35,468 nt of DNA from Syntrophus sp. PtaU1.Bin005 (GCA_002067745.1 MVRU01000023.1:1-35468); one strand, 5' to 3'; shown: positions 17,760 to 26,638, numbered from the stretch's first letter. Numbers and translations: made by a program. The notes: generated by a model not told the origin, from the letters alone.

Positions 17760-19009
17760 CTTGCACGCTCTCCTGTAGGCTCCAAATATCCGGAGGAATT
17801 GCGCCCCGGGGTAACGGCGAGGTCGCCTGCCTCTGCATCCCCCTGCTCCGGGCCGCATCGGCCTCCATGTGCCTGGTGCGCGAAGTCTTCATCATATCCG
17901 ACAAATTGAAAGACAAATTGCGCAATGGCTTCGTTTCCTGACTCGCTGTAATGGGCAAAATCCACATATGCGCTGTCTATTCCATCCAGGATGGACGTGG
18001 CATCAAGAATGAATCCGGATTGCCTCGCCAGGAGAGCCGCTTCTCCATAAAAACGCTCGATTGCCGATTTTTTTCCGTCGTCTTCCACCCCCTCAGCCTG
18101 ACGGTACAGCGAGGTCGGCTGCAGAAACGGGAGATATCGAATGTTGAATTCCTGGCAGATCGCCCTGATAATCCTCAGGTTTTGATACCAGCGTTGAGGT
18201 CGGTTCCCATGATTTTCACAGCCAAGGGTAACGCCTTTCAATTCATGGTTGATGCTGATGTCGATTCTGGCTGTCGCCTCGAACATGGTGTCGAAAGTCT
18301 TTTTACAGTAGGGATGAAAAAGGGGGTACTCCGGTTGCACCTCCAGAACGGCATCGTTGAAACCGTCAAAGGTGATGACGATATCAGGCGAGAGAGTCAG
18401 GCAATCCCTGATGCATTTCAGCATTTCCTGCGCGGAAAAGTACCCGGCGATTGCCCCGTTGTAGACGACGGCATCCAAGGAAGATTGAACGCACTGCTCA
18501 TGGAGATATTCCGGCCATGATTTATAGCCGCCAAAGGACGGATCCGATGTTGAACCGCCCAGCACGACGATTCTTGTTGCCCGGGCGGAATCTTTCCCGA
18601 AAATCTTGAAGCCCATGAGGTCGCCCCCCCGGTTGTATCCCAGGAAGGGATCGAGATAGTCCAGAGGGGCATAAAGATCATTAAACATCACCGTCTCAAA
18701 GTGGACACCCTCTTTCAACCCAAGTCCGACCAACTGCTCCTTGATTTGAAAAACATGGCAGTCCCGGCAGGCGCTGATCACGACCAGGATGTCGCTGATC
18801 TTCTCGTAGAGGATGTCGTAAGGCGAGTTGACGGCCTTTCCGAACATTCGATTTCCCTTTTTATAATTGTCGATAAAATACAGGACCTCGACTCCAGCCC
18901 TCTCGAAGAAGCGGTACAGCGCCTGTCCCCCGGTGCCGGCGCCGAAGATGATGATTTTTTTATCGGCATGTCTTTTTAAGAGATCCGCCGTCAAACCATT
19001 CATGTCCAT
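17756..19009 (-). CDS. Rossmann-SGNH hydrolase-like fusion, likely sugar O-acyl enzyme
   Basis: 417 residues from ATG 19009 (a second in-frame ATG lies at 19003). Residues ~15-115 form a Rossmann-like module (KIIIFGAGTGGQALYRFF, YFIDNYKKGNR) like those of the FkbM neighbours. From ~145 there is an SGNH/GDSL-type domain: VVLGGSTS (nucleophile Ser near 153), a Gly block in NGAIAGYFSAQ, GFND (217-218), and a C-terminal VDFAHYSESGNEAIA carrying the catalytic Asp-His pair. SGNH domains in polysaccharide loci add or remove acyl groups. The last ~45 residues look disordered. The stop overlaps the carbamoyltransferase start. Acyl transfer versus hydrolysis cannot be told. Confidence 0.78.
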   Translation of the reverse strand: MDMNGLTADLLKRHADKKIIIFGAGTGGQALYRFFERAGVEVLYFIDNYKKGNRMFGKAVNSPYDILYEKISDILVVISACRDCHVFQIKEQLVGLGLKEGVHFETVMFNDLYAPLDYLDPFLGYNRGGDLMGFKIFGKDSARATRIVVLGGSTSDPSFGGYKSWPEYLHEQCVQSSLDAVVYNGAIAGYFSAQEMLKCIRDCLTLSPDIVITFDGFNDAVLEVQPEYPLFHPYCKKTFDTMFEATARIDISINHELKGVTLGCENHGNRPQRWYQNLRIIRAICQEFNIRYLPFLQPTSLYRQAEGVEDDGKKSAIERFYGEAALLARQSGFILDATSILDGIDSAYVDFAHYSESGNEAIAQFVFQFVGYDEDFAHQAHGGRCGPEQGDAEAGDLAVTPGRNSSGYLEPTGERAR

Positions 19010-19029
19010 AGATCTGCTTCACCGTTATT

Positions 19030-20829
19030 TCAAAGATCAGCCGGTTGAATGATCATGTTGGAGCGATATTCCTCCCGGCTCAAAAAAGGCCACATATCCT
19101 CCAGGGGCCGTGAAGCCATCGAACCATCCGGCTGCTGGACGGAGGTTACCCTCGGCGCACGCTCCTCATCAGGCACAATCATCACATCACACACAACCGG
19201 TCCTTCCCTGTTTAGAATGCCTCTGATTTGCTTCCTCAGATCGCTGGGATCAAAAATGCGCACCGCATCGAGACCGTAAGCTCCGGCCACGTCAACGACA
19301 TCGGGAAGTGTCAAGCCGCTTGGCGCGTCCGCCCCGGTCAGCCGGCCGAAATAACCCTGCTGCGAGGAACGGATGGACCCATAACCCCGGTTGTTCATAA
19401 CAAAAAACGTGATGGGCAGCTCCAATCGCCTGACAACTTCCAGTTCCTGAATGTTCAACTGAAAGCCGCCATCTCCATCGATGCAGACGGTCGGCCTCTT
19501 TCCGCCGGCCAGGCATGCGCCGATGGCGGCAGGCTGGCAAAAACCCATGGCCCCGGTCCCTTTGTTGTGAAAAACGCGCTGCCCTTCCTTGACCTTGAAG
19601 GCCGTGAGGAACAGTTCGCTGGAATTGCCGGCATTTCCTGGAAGAACGATATGATCGCCGGAGAGCTCCTCTGAAAGGATGTCGGAAAATGCGTATACGC
19701 TGATGCCCTCTGTACCGGCGTGATGCCCGGGAAGAACGAAAGGATAGCGGGCTTTCCATTCCCCGCACCGCCGCTTCCAGTCTTCTGGATTCGGGAAGGT
19801 ATTCCGACCGGATTGCCGAAGGAATTCCTTGATGAAAAGTCCAGCATCCGTGCGGACGGGAATATCGATGATGTCGTTCACCTTGTTGATCTCAGCGGGA
19901 TCAATATTGACCATGATCTTTTTTGCCCCTCTGGCAAGGTTCTCAGGCGCATAGGCCATCAGGGCCATGTCCAGCCTTGCTCCCAGGATGAGAAGGCAAT
20001 CGGAATTCTGGAGGATGAAATTGGATGCGCGGGATGCAATGGAGCCCGGCATGCCGAAACACAGTTCATGAGCGGCAGGGATTAAGTCGACCCCCAGCCT
20101 TGTGGTTAAGACAGGCATTCCGAGAAGATCAACCAGTCTCAGGAAATCAGGCTGAACCCCCGAGAGCCTTATCCCGTTCCCGGCCAAAATCACCGGCCGT
20201 TTGGACATACTCAGTGCATCGATAACCTGAGAAACCTTGTACTCGAGGGAGTTCTGATCAACGGCCTGATCGGCTTCCTCCGCATCGAATCCATCAACCG
20301 CATCCGGGTCAATCCCGGCCGCCTGGACATCCAGCGGGATATCGATCCAGACCGGTCCCGGCCGACCCGATCTGGCCAAGTATGCAGCCTTCTCCAGATG
20401 ATAGCGGATGGTCGCGGGATCCGTTACGGTCACCGCATATTTGGTGATGGATCGGACAAGGGATACAATGTCGATTTCCTGCACGCCGAACTGCCTGACA
20501 CCGGAATCTTTTTTCATATCAGCACGCTTGACCTGTCCGGAAAAGAACAGGCAGGGTGTTGAGTCAAGCCAAGCACCGGCCACGCCTGTTAAGGCGTTGG
20601 TCCCTCCAGGGCCTGTGGTTACGATGGCGACGCCCAGATTGTTTGTGACGCGCGCATAGGCTTCAGCGGCAATGGCCGCTGACTGCTCGTGGAGCATGCA
20701 GACATAGCCGATGCCGGGATGGCTTCCGAGGGAATCATTCAAATGCATCGCACCGCCACCGGGAAGCATGAAGACATGCCCGACACCCTGCTTTGCAATA
20801 AACTGAATGACATAGTCCGACAGTTTCAT
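19030..20829 (-). CDS. acetolactate-synthase-like ThDP enzyme, possibly YerE-type
   Basis: 599 residues from ATG 20829, overlapping the upstream stop as ATGA, with AGGGGAAG before it. The three domains of the acetohydroxyacid synthase family are present: PYR domain with the catalytic Glu in MLHEQS (E48) and TTGPGGTNA; a central domain that may bind FAD; and a PP domain with GDGG at ~452 and NN ~25 residues later. Biosynthetic IlvB is unlikely because no small subunit is adjacent and all neighbours make sugars. YerE of Yersinia is a family member that adds a two-carbon unit from pyruvate to a CDP-3,6-dideoxy-4-keto sugar during yersiniose synthesis; rfbF, rfbG and rfbH homologues here would supply that substrate. 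This assignment is inference from family and context. Confidence 0.85.
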   Translation of the reverse strand: MKLSDYVIQFIAKQGVGHVFMLPGGGAMHLNDSLGSHPGIGYVCMLHEQSAAIAAEAYARVTNNLGVAIVTTGPGGTNALTGVAGAWLDSTPCLFFSGQVKRADMKKDSGVRQFGVQEIDIVSLVRSITKYAVTVTDPATIRYHLEKAAYLARSGRPGPVWIDIPLDVQAAGIDPDAVDGFDAEEADQAVDQNSLEYKVSQVIDALSMSKRPVILAGNGIRLSGVQPDFLRLVDLLGMPVLTTRLGVDLIPAAHELCFGMPGSIASRASNFILQNSDCLLILGARLDMALMAYAPENLARGAKKIMVNIDPAEINKVNDIIDIPVRTDAGLFIKEFLRQSGRNTFPNPEDWKRRCGEWKARYPFVLPGHHAGTEGISVYAFSDILSEELSGDHIVLPGNAGNSSELFLTAFKVKEGQRVFHNKGTGAMGFCQPAAIGACLAGGKRPTVCIDGDGGFQLNIQELEVVRRLELPITFFVMNNRGYGSIRSSQQGYFGRLTGADAPSGLTLPDVVDVAGAYGLDAVRIFDPSDLRKQIRGILNREGPVVCDVMIVPDEERAPRVTSVQQPDGSMASRPLEDMWPFLSREEYRSNMIIQPADL

Positions 20830-21314
20830 GATGCTTCCCCTTCCCTGCTTGACAAGATGAGATCGATCAGCTCTCGAACCGCACCCTGTCCACCTCCATG
20901 GCGAGTAACCATTTTTGCCCTTTTTCGGGCCGTTTCGTGAGCAGAGCACGGCGCCGCTGCCAGTCCCGCCGATTCCATGGCAGACACGTCGTTGAGGTCG
21001 TCACCCATAAAACAAATCTCCTCCAAGGGGATGCCGTTCTTTTGTGCAAAATGGATTAAAGCCGTCTTCTTGTCCTTGCAGCCTTTATAAATGTCGCCGA
21101 TCCCCATTTTCCAGGCGTACCGGTCAATCAGGGGATTGTCTTCACCGGATATCAAGGCGAAGATCAAACCGGCCCTTCTCCCCATGGAAATGCCCATGAC
21201 ATCAAGAAAGGAGAACTTTTTGTACTCCTCGCCATTCTGTCCCCAGATAAAGGTCCCATCCGTCAATACGCCATCCACATCCAATGCGACCGCTCTTATT
21301 CTATGCAAAGACAT
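20826..21314 (-). CDS. KdsC-type HAD phosphatase (3-deoxy-acid sugar phosphatase)
   Basis: 162 residues from ATG 21314; TTG 21308 may be the true start because AAGGAG sits 1 nt before the ATG but 7 nt before the TTG. The HAD motifs are clear: ALDVDGVLTDG (nucleophile and acid Asp), LISGED, a Lys in KGCKDKKTA and MGDDLNDVSAME. Length and lack of a cap domain match KdsC and the KDN-9-phosphate/Neu5Ac-9-phosphate phosphatases, which act as tetramers. Together with the overlapping NeuB-type gene it suggests a two-step route: condensation with PEP to a 9-phosphate (or 8-phosphate) sugar acid, then dephosphorylation. The gene lies between the synthase and the ThDP gene with both ends overlapping. 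Confidence 0.86.
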   Translation of the reverse strand: MSLHRIRAVALDVDGVLTDGTFIWGQNGEEYKKFSFLDVMGISMGRRAGLIFALISGEDNPLIDRYAWKMGIGDIYKGCKDKKTALIHFAQKNGIPLEEICFMGDDLNDVSAMESAGLAAAPCSAHETARKRAKMVTRHGGGQGAVRELIDLILSSREGEAS

Positions 21315-22179
21315 ACTCCTTGCGCCTGAGCTTCCTGAGAATCGGCATTTCTCTTTCAAAAACCTTTTTGGCGCCGTCGCCCATGGCTATTTCCACCAAT
21401 CGAATGCTGGACACCATTTTTATGATTCCGCTGGGCCCCAGCGATGCCGCCTGATCCGATCCCCACATGGCCCGCTCGAGGGTAATATGACGCTCCACCA
21501 CACAGGCGCCTAAAGCCGCCGCTGCAACGGATGAGGGGATGCCTGTCTCGTGGCCGGAATATCCGACAGGTACGCCATAGCATTTCTTGAGTCGGGGAAT
21601 CACCGACAGATTCAACTCTGAATATTCAGCAGGATACGTGCTTGTGGCCTGTAATAGCACCAGGTCCTCCCTGCCGAGCACGTCGACGGCGTGGTCAATC
21701 TGCTCCAAACTACTCATCCCTGTTGACAGGATGACCGGTTTTCCTCTGGATCGCGTGTAACGGATGAGATCGTCATCCGTTAAACTGGGAGAGGCGATTT
21801 TGTAACAGGGGACATCGAACCGTTCGATAAAATCCACGGAACGTTCGTCCCAGCAGGAGGCAAACCAGGGGATGCGCTTCTCTCTGCAATACCGGTCTAT
21901 TTCCTCGTATTCTTCAGTCCCGAATTCCAGGCCGTATTTCAAATCGCCGTTTGTCGTTCCAAAGGGACTTTCGCGAGGTTTGGCCAGTTCTTCCGGCGTA
22001 TAGACGATTTCGATGGTGCGCTTTTGAAATTTCACCGCATCGCATCCTGAAAATTTGGCCAGATCGATCAATCTCTTGGCGATATCGATATCGCCGTTGT
22101 GGTTGATGCCGATCTCCGCAACGATAAAACAGGGATGACCATCACCGACCAGGGTGTTTCCTATTTTTACCTCTGCCAT
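21301..22179 (-). CDS. NeuB-family sialic-acid-like synthase lacking SAF domain
   Basis: 292 residues from ATG 22179 with AAAGGAGAG upstream. The TIM-barrel NeuB domain is complete: FIVAEIGINHNGD, AVKFQKRT, KIASPSLTDDD, ILSTGMSS, QATSTYPA, VGYSGHETGIPSS and VVERHITLERAMWGSDQAASL. These carry the PEP- and metal-binding residues of N-acetylneuraminate synthases. Usual members have ~340-350 residues with a C-terminal SAF (antifreeze-like) domain; here the protein stops after EREMPILRKLRRKEYVFA, where that domain should begin. In meningococcal NeuB the SAF domain of the partner subunit contributes to acceptor binding, so an altered acceptor is plausible. No NeuC, PseB/LegB or NeuA-like gene is in the window. 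Confidence 0.88.
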   Translation of the reverse strand: MAEVKIGNTLVGDGHPCFIVAEIGINHNGDIDIAKRLIDLAKFSGCDAVKFQKRTIEIVYTPEELAKPRESPFGTTNGDLKYGLEFGTEEYEEIDRYCREKRIPWFASCWDERSVDFIERFDVPCYKIASPSLTDDDLIRYTRSRGKPVILSTGMSSLEQIDHAVDVLGREDLVLLQATSTYPAEYSELNLSVIPRLKKCYGVPVGYSGHETGIPSSVAAAALGACVVERHITLERAMWGSDQAASLGPSGIIKMVSSIRLVEIAMGDGAKKVFEREMPILRKLRRKEYVFA

Positions 22180-22191
22180 CTCAGCTCTCCT

Positions 22192-23295
22192 TTATTTGTC
22201 GGTTGCCTTGCTGAAGCAGCCGTCCTTGCATGAATGTTTCCGCTCCTGTCCGATATAATGACTTCTATACCAGCGCATTGTCTTGGTTATCGCTTCAGAT
22301 AGGGGAATGGTCTGGGATAGTCCGATCTCCGCTTGAGCTCGTGATGTGTCCGGCACATAGTAATCCTGGGCAACACCATCGCTCCATTTTCCCAGCGCAG
22401 CCACCTCCAGGGGAGGAATGGATTCCTGGGCTATGCTCTCGGCTATTGACCGGACGGTTATCGGAAACTCGGATCCCACGTTATACGGCCTGCAGGAAAC
22501 TCCTCTGAACAGAATGGCCCATAACCATATTGCAAGATCGGCCATATAGAGATACGAGCGTACAGCGCTTCCATCGCTTTTGATCGTAATGGATCTTTTT
22601 GACAGGGCATCCCGGATGAAATCTGTGACGGCAAAGGATCTTTCGAGCTGCAGGTAAGGTCCGATAAAGGAAAAACACCTGGCGATCTGTACTTCAAAGC
22701 GATTTTCTTTCGCATAAAGCACACTTAAGGATTCCGCCATTCGCTTGCCATGATGATAGGCCCAGGAGCTGTCCGCCGGGTCACAGGCATTGGAACAATT
22801 TTCCGGAATCGCGGACATATTGGCGGGAATCTCGCCATAAACAGCACCGGTGCTTACCAGAAGCATCTTTTTGATCTTTGCCCGAACACAGAACTCAAGA
22901 ACCCGTTTCGTGCCGCTTATCATTTCGTCAACCAGGGACAGGCCGCTTGGTTTTTCATGATCGGCCGGCCGGTAGACAGCGCTGTGAATCAGATGAGAGA
23001 ACGGGCCATCCGGGAAGGCAAAGTCCTTAATGTCTCCCTTCAAGAATTGAACAGCCGGATGGTGATACAGATGCGGTGCCCTTTGTGCAAAGGCCTCCGG
23101 ATTCCGCGACAGAACCAGCGCCTTAGCGTTCAGCTGGAGCTGATCATTCGCCCAGGCAAAACTTTCCAGAAGCCAGCAGCCGAAAAATCCCGTTCCGCCG
23201 GTCACAAAAATCCTCTGATCCCGAAGCTCCTCCCATAGAGGTGCCGTATGGCTGAGAATATGATTTAGATCGTCAGCGATAGGAGAAGATTTCAT
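22192..23295 (-). CDS. NAD-dependent epimerase/dehydratase (SDR), CDP-sugar modifying
   Basis: 367 residues from ATG 23295, one nucleotide after the rfbF stop; longer starts would lie inside rfbF. Extended SDR features: FVTGGTGFFGCWLLE (GxxGxxG), LKGDIKDF, LLVSTGAVYG, active-site Y-x3-K in WAYHHGK, and RCFSFIGPY. Placed between rfbF and the neuB-like gene, it may reduce or epimerise the 4-keto or branched intermediate, like CDP-abequose/paratose synthases or YerF. Which of these is not decidable from motifs. The last ~20 residues (HSCKDGCFSK) carry two Cys and look like an extra tail. Confidence 0.85.
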   Translation of the reverse strand: MKSSPIADDLNHILSHTAPLWEELRDQRIFVTGGTGFFGCWLLESFAWANDQLQLNAKALVLSRNPEAFAQRAPHLYHHPAVQFLKGDIKDFAFPDGPFSHLIHSAVYRPADHEKPSGLSLVDEMISGTKRVLEFCVRAKIKKMLLVSTGAVYGEIPANMSAIPENCSNACDPADSSWAYHHGKRMAESLSVLYAKENRFEVQIARCFSFIGPYLQLERSFAVTDFIRDALSKRSITIKSDGSAVRSYLYMADLAIWLWAILFRGVSCRPYNVGSEFPITVRSIAESIAQESIPPLEVAALGKWSDGVAQDYYVPDTSRAQAEIGLSQTIPLSEAITKTMRWYRSHYIGQERKHSCKDGCFSKATDK

Positions 23296-23296
23296 G

Positions 23297-24064
23297 TCAC
23301 CAGCTCTTCCAGGGGGCGCTATTCGCTTTCCACAGCGATTCCAGGTACTGGCGGTCCCGGACCGTGTCCATGCACTGCCAGAATCCCTCGTGTCTGTAAG
23401 CGTAGAGTTCCCCATCCTCCGCCAGTTTTTCCATCGGGGCGTGCTCCCACATGACATCTTCATCGATGTAATCCAATGCTTCGATACTCATCACAAAGAA
23501 GCCCCCGTTGATCCACCCTTCATGAAGGGTGGATTTTTCCTTGAAATGGCGGATCCTGTCTCCTTCAAATTCCAGGGCGCCGAAGCGGGCCGGGGGCCGC
23601 ACGGCGGTAAGGGTGACCAGGCCTCTGTGCTCCCGGTGAAAGTTCAGCAGGGCCTCCAGATTTACGTCACTGACACCGTCACCATAGGTCATCATGAAAA
23701 GATCCTCATCGATCAGGGAGGCCAGCTGCTTTAGGCGTCCGCCCGTCAGAGTGAACCGCCCTGTGTCGATGAGCCGGACGCTCCAGGATTCGCATCGATT
23801 GCTGCCGAGGCTCTGAACGGAACCGTCCGCGAGCGATACGGCAAGATCTCGATTTGAGGTGTAATAATCGAGAAAGTACCGTTTGATCATCTCACCCTTG
23901 TAGCCCAGAGCGATGATGAACTCATTGAACCCATACCGGGCATAATGCTTCATGATATGCCACAGGATGGGTCGCTCACCGATTTCGATCATCGGCTTCG
24001 GCTTCAAGAGTGATTCTTCACCGATGCGCGTGCCCATGCCGCCGGCTAAAATGACGACTTTCAT
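23297..24064 (-). CDS. rfbF: glucose-1-phosphate cytidylyltransferase
   Basis: 255 residues from ATG 24064, the usual RfbF start (MKVVILAGG); GTG 24073 would add three residues. Nucleotidyltransferase motifs: LAGGMGTR, KPKPMIEIG, TYGDGVSDVNLEALL and WINGGFFVM; length equals that of enteric RfbF/AscA/DdhA. It makes CDP-glucose from CTP and glucose-1-phosphate, the first step to all CDP-3,6-dideoxyhexoses. Its order after rfbG and rfbH differs from the common F-G-H order, and it is separated from rfbH by about 115 nt, the largest clean gap in the operon. Confidence 0.95.
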   Translation of the reverse strand: MKVVILAGGMGTRIGEESLLKPKPMIEIGERPILWHIMKHYARYGFNEFIIALGYKGEMIKRYFLDYYTSNRDLAVSLADGSVQSLGSNRCESWSVRLIDTGRFTLTGGRLKQLASLIDEDLFMMTYGDGVSDVNLEALLNFHREHRGLVTLTAVRPPARFGALEFEGDRIRHFKEKSTLHEGWINGGFFVMSIEALDYIDEDVMWEHAPMEKLAEDGELYAYRHEGFWQCMDTVRDRQYLESLWKANSAPWKSW

Positions 24065-24088
24065 GGCTTCCACCCCAACATATTTTTT

Positions 24089-24141
24089 CTGCAGCCCCGG
24101 ACCCTCTTCCTGAGAAACTCTCCGCTCTCGACTGGCTGCAG
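24089..24141. repeat. 8-bp inverted repeat in the rfbH-rfbF gap
   Basis: CTGCAGCC at 24089-24096 is the exact reverse complement of GGCTGCAG at 24134-24141, with 37 nt between. No T-run follows on the minus strand, so it is not a convincing terminator. It occupies the only gap longer than 100 nt near the start of the operon and could fold in the transcript or hold a regulator; chance is also possible. Confidence 0.3.
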
Positions 24142-24179
24142 GCAGCCCGTATCCGTCAACATTCGAATCATTGGCCTCC

Positions 24180-25502
24180 TCAAGAGATGCGCTCTCCGGC
24201 CATGAAGCGGTCGAACACGGTCTGGATATGACTCAGATGCCTGTCATCGATTCCCGGATACACGCCGATAAAGAAGGTGTTGTTCATGACACGGTCCGTG
24301 TTCGTCAGGTCCCCCGCAATGCGGCACGTTACGTTCTCATAGGCTGGGTGACGCAGGAGATTGCCGCTGAAGAGGTTTCGCGTCTCGATGCGGTTGGCTT
24401 CCAGAAAGGCCGTCAGGTCGTTTCGGGAAAAGCCGGCTTCATCCTTTACCGTGATGACATACCCGAACCAGGAGGGTTCGGAATTCTCCGTGCCCCTGGG
24501 AAGGAACAGGCGATCTCCGTGTTCCTGCAGCCTCCCGGTCAGATTCAGAAAATTCTCTCTGCGCACGGAGACGAACCGGTCAAGTTTCGCGAGTTGCGCA
24601 CAACCGACGGCGGCCTGCAGATCTGTGGCTTTCAGGTTATAGCCGATGTGGCTGTATACGTATTTATGGTCATAGCCGAAAGGCAGGGAACCAAACCGCC
24701 CGCTGAAGCGCCTTCCGCAACGGTTGCTTTCCCCCCCCCCACAGCAGCAATCCCGCCCCCAATCACGGAAGGATTGAACGATGCGGGCCAGGTCATCGTT
24801 GTTGGTGGCGACGCACCCCCCTTCGCCCATTGTGATGTGATGGGCCGGGTAGAAGGAGAAGGTGGAGAGGTGACCGAAGGTGCCCGTCAGCTTCCCCCGG
24901 TAGGTCGAACCCAGGGCGTCGCAATTGTCTTCAATGAGCCAGAGCCTGTGCTTCTTCACGAGATCCATGACGGCGTCGAGACAAAAGGGGACCCCCAGAG
25001 TGTGCGCCATCATAATGGCCCTGGTCTTCGGACCGATCGCCCCGGCAAGTCTTTCGGGGATGGCGGTGTAGTCGCCGAGGTTCACATCGACAAAAACGGG
25101 GACCAGTTGATTCTGCACAATGGGGTTGACCGTTGTGGGAAAAGCGCAGGCCGTGGTCAGGACTTCATCTCCCGGCTTCAGGCGGCGATCCTTGAGCCTG
25201 GGGGACGTCAGGGCGGTCAGGGCCAAAAGATTGGCCGATGATCCGGAATTCACAAGCCGTGCATGGGACAACCCCAGATAATCGGCAAACTCTCTCTCGA
25301 AGCGTTGAGCATAACGGCCGGCCGTCAGGTAGAAATCCAGGCCGGCATCGACCAGATTCACGATTTCCTCTTCATCGAAAACCCGTCCGGCATAGTGAAC
25401 CATCTCCTCATCAGGATTGAAGACTTTAGGGGCGAACTTTACCTGATGGTATTCTTTGACAAGGGCCAGAATTTCCGCACGGATTTCTTCAGCAGTTCTC
25501 AT
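24180..25502 (-). CDS. rfbH: CDP-4-dehydro-6-deoxyglucose 3-dehydrase (E1)
   Basis: 440 residues from ATG 25502, overlapping the rfbG stop as ATGA. It belongs to the DegT/AHBA aminotransferase fold, but the PLP lysine is replaced by His (YPAHHIT, H221), as in enteric E1. A [2Fe-2S] set with the exact spacing C-x57-C-x1-C-x7-C is present (C194, C252, C254, C262), within EDNC and [13 protein letters not shown]1 uses PMP to dehydrate C-3 of CDP-4-keto-6-deoxyglucose and needs an E3 reductase (AscD/DdhD) to finish 3-deoxygenation; no E3 gene lies in this window. With rfbF and rfbG it commits the pathway to a CDP-3,6-dideoxy sugar. Confidence 0.95.
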   Translation of the reverse strand: MRTAEEIRAEILALVKEYHQVKFAPKVFNPDEEMVHYAGRVFDEEEIVNLVDAGLDFYLTAGRYAQRFEREFADYLGLSHARLVNSGSSANLLALTALTSPRLKDRRLKPGDEVLTTACAFPTTVNPIVQNQLVPVFVDVNLGDYTAIPERLAGAIGPKTRAIMMAHTLGVPFCLDAVMDLVKKHRLWLIEDNCDALGSTYRGKLTGTFGHLSTFSFYPAHHITMGEGGCVATNNDDLARIVQSFRDWGRDCCCGGGESNRCGRRFSGRFGSLPFGYDHKYVYSHIGYNLKATDLQAAVGCAQLAKLDRFVSVRRENFLNLTGRLQEHGDRLFLPRGTENSEPSWFGYVITVKDEAGFSRNDLTAFLEANRIETRNLFSGNLLRHPAYENVTCRIAGDLTNTDRVMNNTFFIGVYPGIDDRHLSHIQTVFDRFMAGERIS

Positions 25503-26638
25503 GAATACACCACCGCCCCGGAGAGAATTGCCTCAACGTCCGGATCCGGATGCTTTCCGGCGGCCTGATTCATGTAGTCCCGGATCTGTTCAATGCAGAG
25601 AGCGGAAAGATCGCGGTCCTGCCCTTGCCGGTAGTAGTTCCGGTACCATTGGACCGTCATTCGGATACACGTGTCAACGGAAAGAACATTGTGCCAGCTG
25701 AGCTCGGCATGGGCCTTGTCACAATTCAGCCTGAGAAGTTTCGCCTCATGAGGTGATCCGGGATCGGAGATATCCACCCGGACGCCCTCTCCCCAGAATT
25801 TGATCAGGAGGTCCGTCAATGCGAGGACTGTCAGATGGCCTGCGTCGTCGGGTCCAAAATTCCAGGCCCCGGAATACTTTTCAGGATTTTTTGAAAGACA
25901 GGCGCCAAGAAGAAGATACCCGCCGAGTGCTTCCAGGACATGCTGCCAGGGCCTGACGGAATGTGGGTTGCGGAGAAAGATGGGTTGGTGACGGCTCAAA
26001 GAGCGAATGCAGTCGGGAACAAGTCGGTCCACCGCCCAATCCCCTCCCCCGATCACATTGCCCGCACGGACGGAGGCAGCACCGATAGGCCTGTCATGGC
26101 CGCCGCCTTTTGAAAAATACGATTTCAAATAGGCATTGAAGACCAGTTCCGCGCAGCCCTTGGAGGCGCTGTAGGGGTCAGGACCGCCCAGCGGGTCAGA
26201 TTCCCTGTAGCCCCAGACCCGGTCCCTGTCCGCATAGCATTTGTCGCTGGTGACATTGACCAAAACTTTGACGCTGGAGGTGTTGCGGACAGCTTCCAAA
26301 AGGTTCACCGTGCCGCCGACATTCGCATCGAATGTCATTTTCGGCTCCCGGTAAGAAAAGCGCACAAGGGGCTGAGCGGCAAGATGAAAGACAAATTCCG
26401 GCTGATATCTGGTGAAAGTATCCAATAACCGGTCGAGATCACGGATATCGCCGCGAATATCCGTGATTTTTTCCCGGAGATTCGTCGCCTCGAAATTGTT
26501 GGGCTGGCTTGGAGGATCAAGGGAATATCCGACGACATCCGCGCCCAGTTCCCTGAGCCAGAGGGCCAGCCAGGATCCCTTGAAGCCTGTATGGCCAGTG
26601 ATCAATACGGTTTTGTTTTTGTAAACGTCATGAAACAC
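25499..26638 (-). CDS. rfbG: CDP-glucose 4,6-dehydratase
   Basis: 379 residues from GTG 26638; GGGGA about 9 nt upstream is the likely ribosome site. Extended SDR with [17 protein letters not shown] (the GHTGFKG form typical of CDP-glucose dehydratase), [41 protein letters not shown] (active-site Y-x3-K) and [12 protein letters not shown]. It forms CDP-4-keto-6-deoxyglucose from the RfbF product. It is the first gene of the minus-strand operon and lies ~105 nt downstream of the predicted start from a sigma-54 type promoter. Confidence 0.95.
   Translation of the reverse strand: MFHDVYKNKTVLITGHTGFKGSWLALWLRELGADVVGYSLDPPSQPNNFEATNLREKITDIRGDIRDLDRLLDTFTRYQPEFVFHLAAQPLVRFSYREPKMTFDANVGGTVNLLEAVRNTSSVKVLVNVTSDKCYADRDRVWGYRESDPLGGPDPYSASKGCAELVFNAYLKSYFSKGGGHDRPIGAASVRAGNVIGGGDWAVDRLVPDCIRSLSRHQPIFLRNPHSVRPWQHVLEALGGYLLLGACLSKNPEKYSGAWNFGPDDAGHLTVLALTDLLIKFWGEGVRVDISDPGSPHEAKLLRLNCDKAHAELSWHNVLSVDTCIRMTVQWYRNYYRQGQDRDLSALCIEQIRDYMNQAAGKHPDPDVEAILSGAVVYS

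Noticed and set aside
23297-24064. rfbF considered as the CMP-transferase for the NeuB-like product
   Set aside because: Its motifs (LAGGMGTR, KPKPMIEIG, TYGDGVSD) are those of sugar-1-phosphate cytidylyltransferases, not NeuA/KdsB enzymes.
24171-25241. 356-codon plus-strand frame opposite rfbH
   Set aside because: The rfbH frame carries the precise E1 cysteine spacing; the opposite frame is a shadow.
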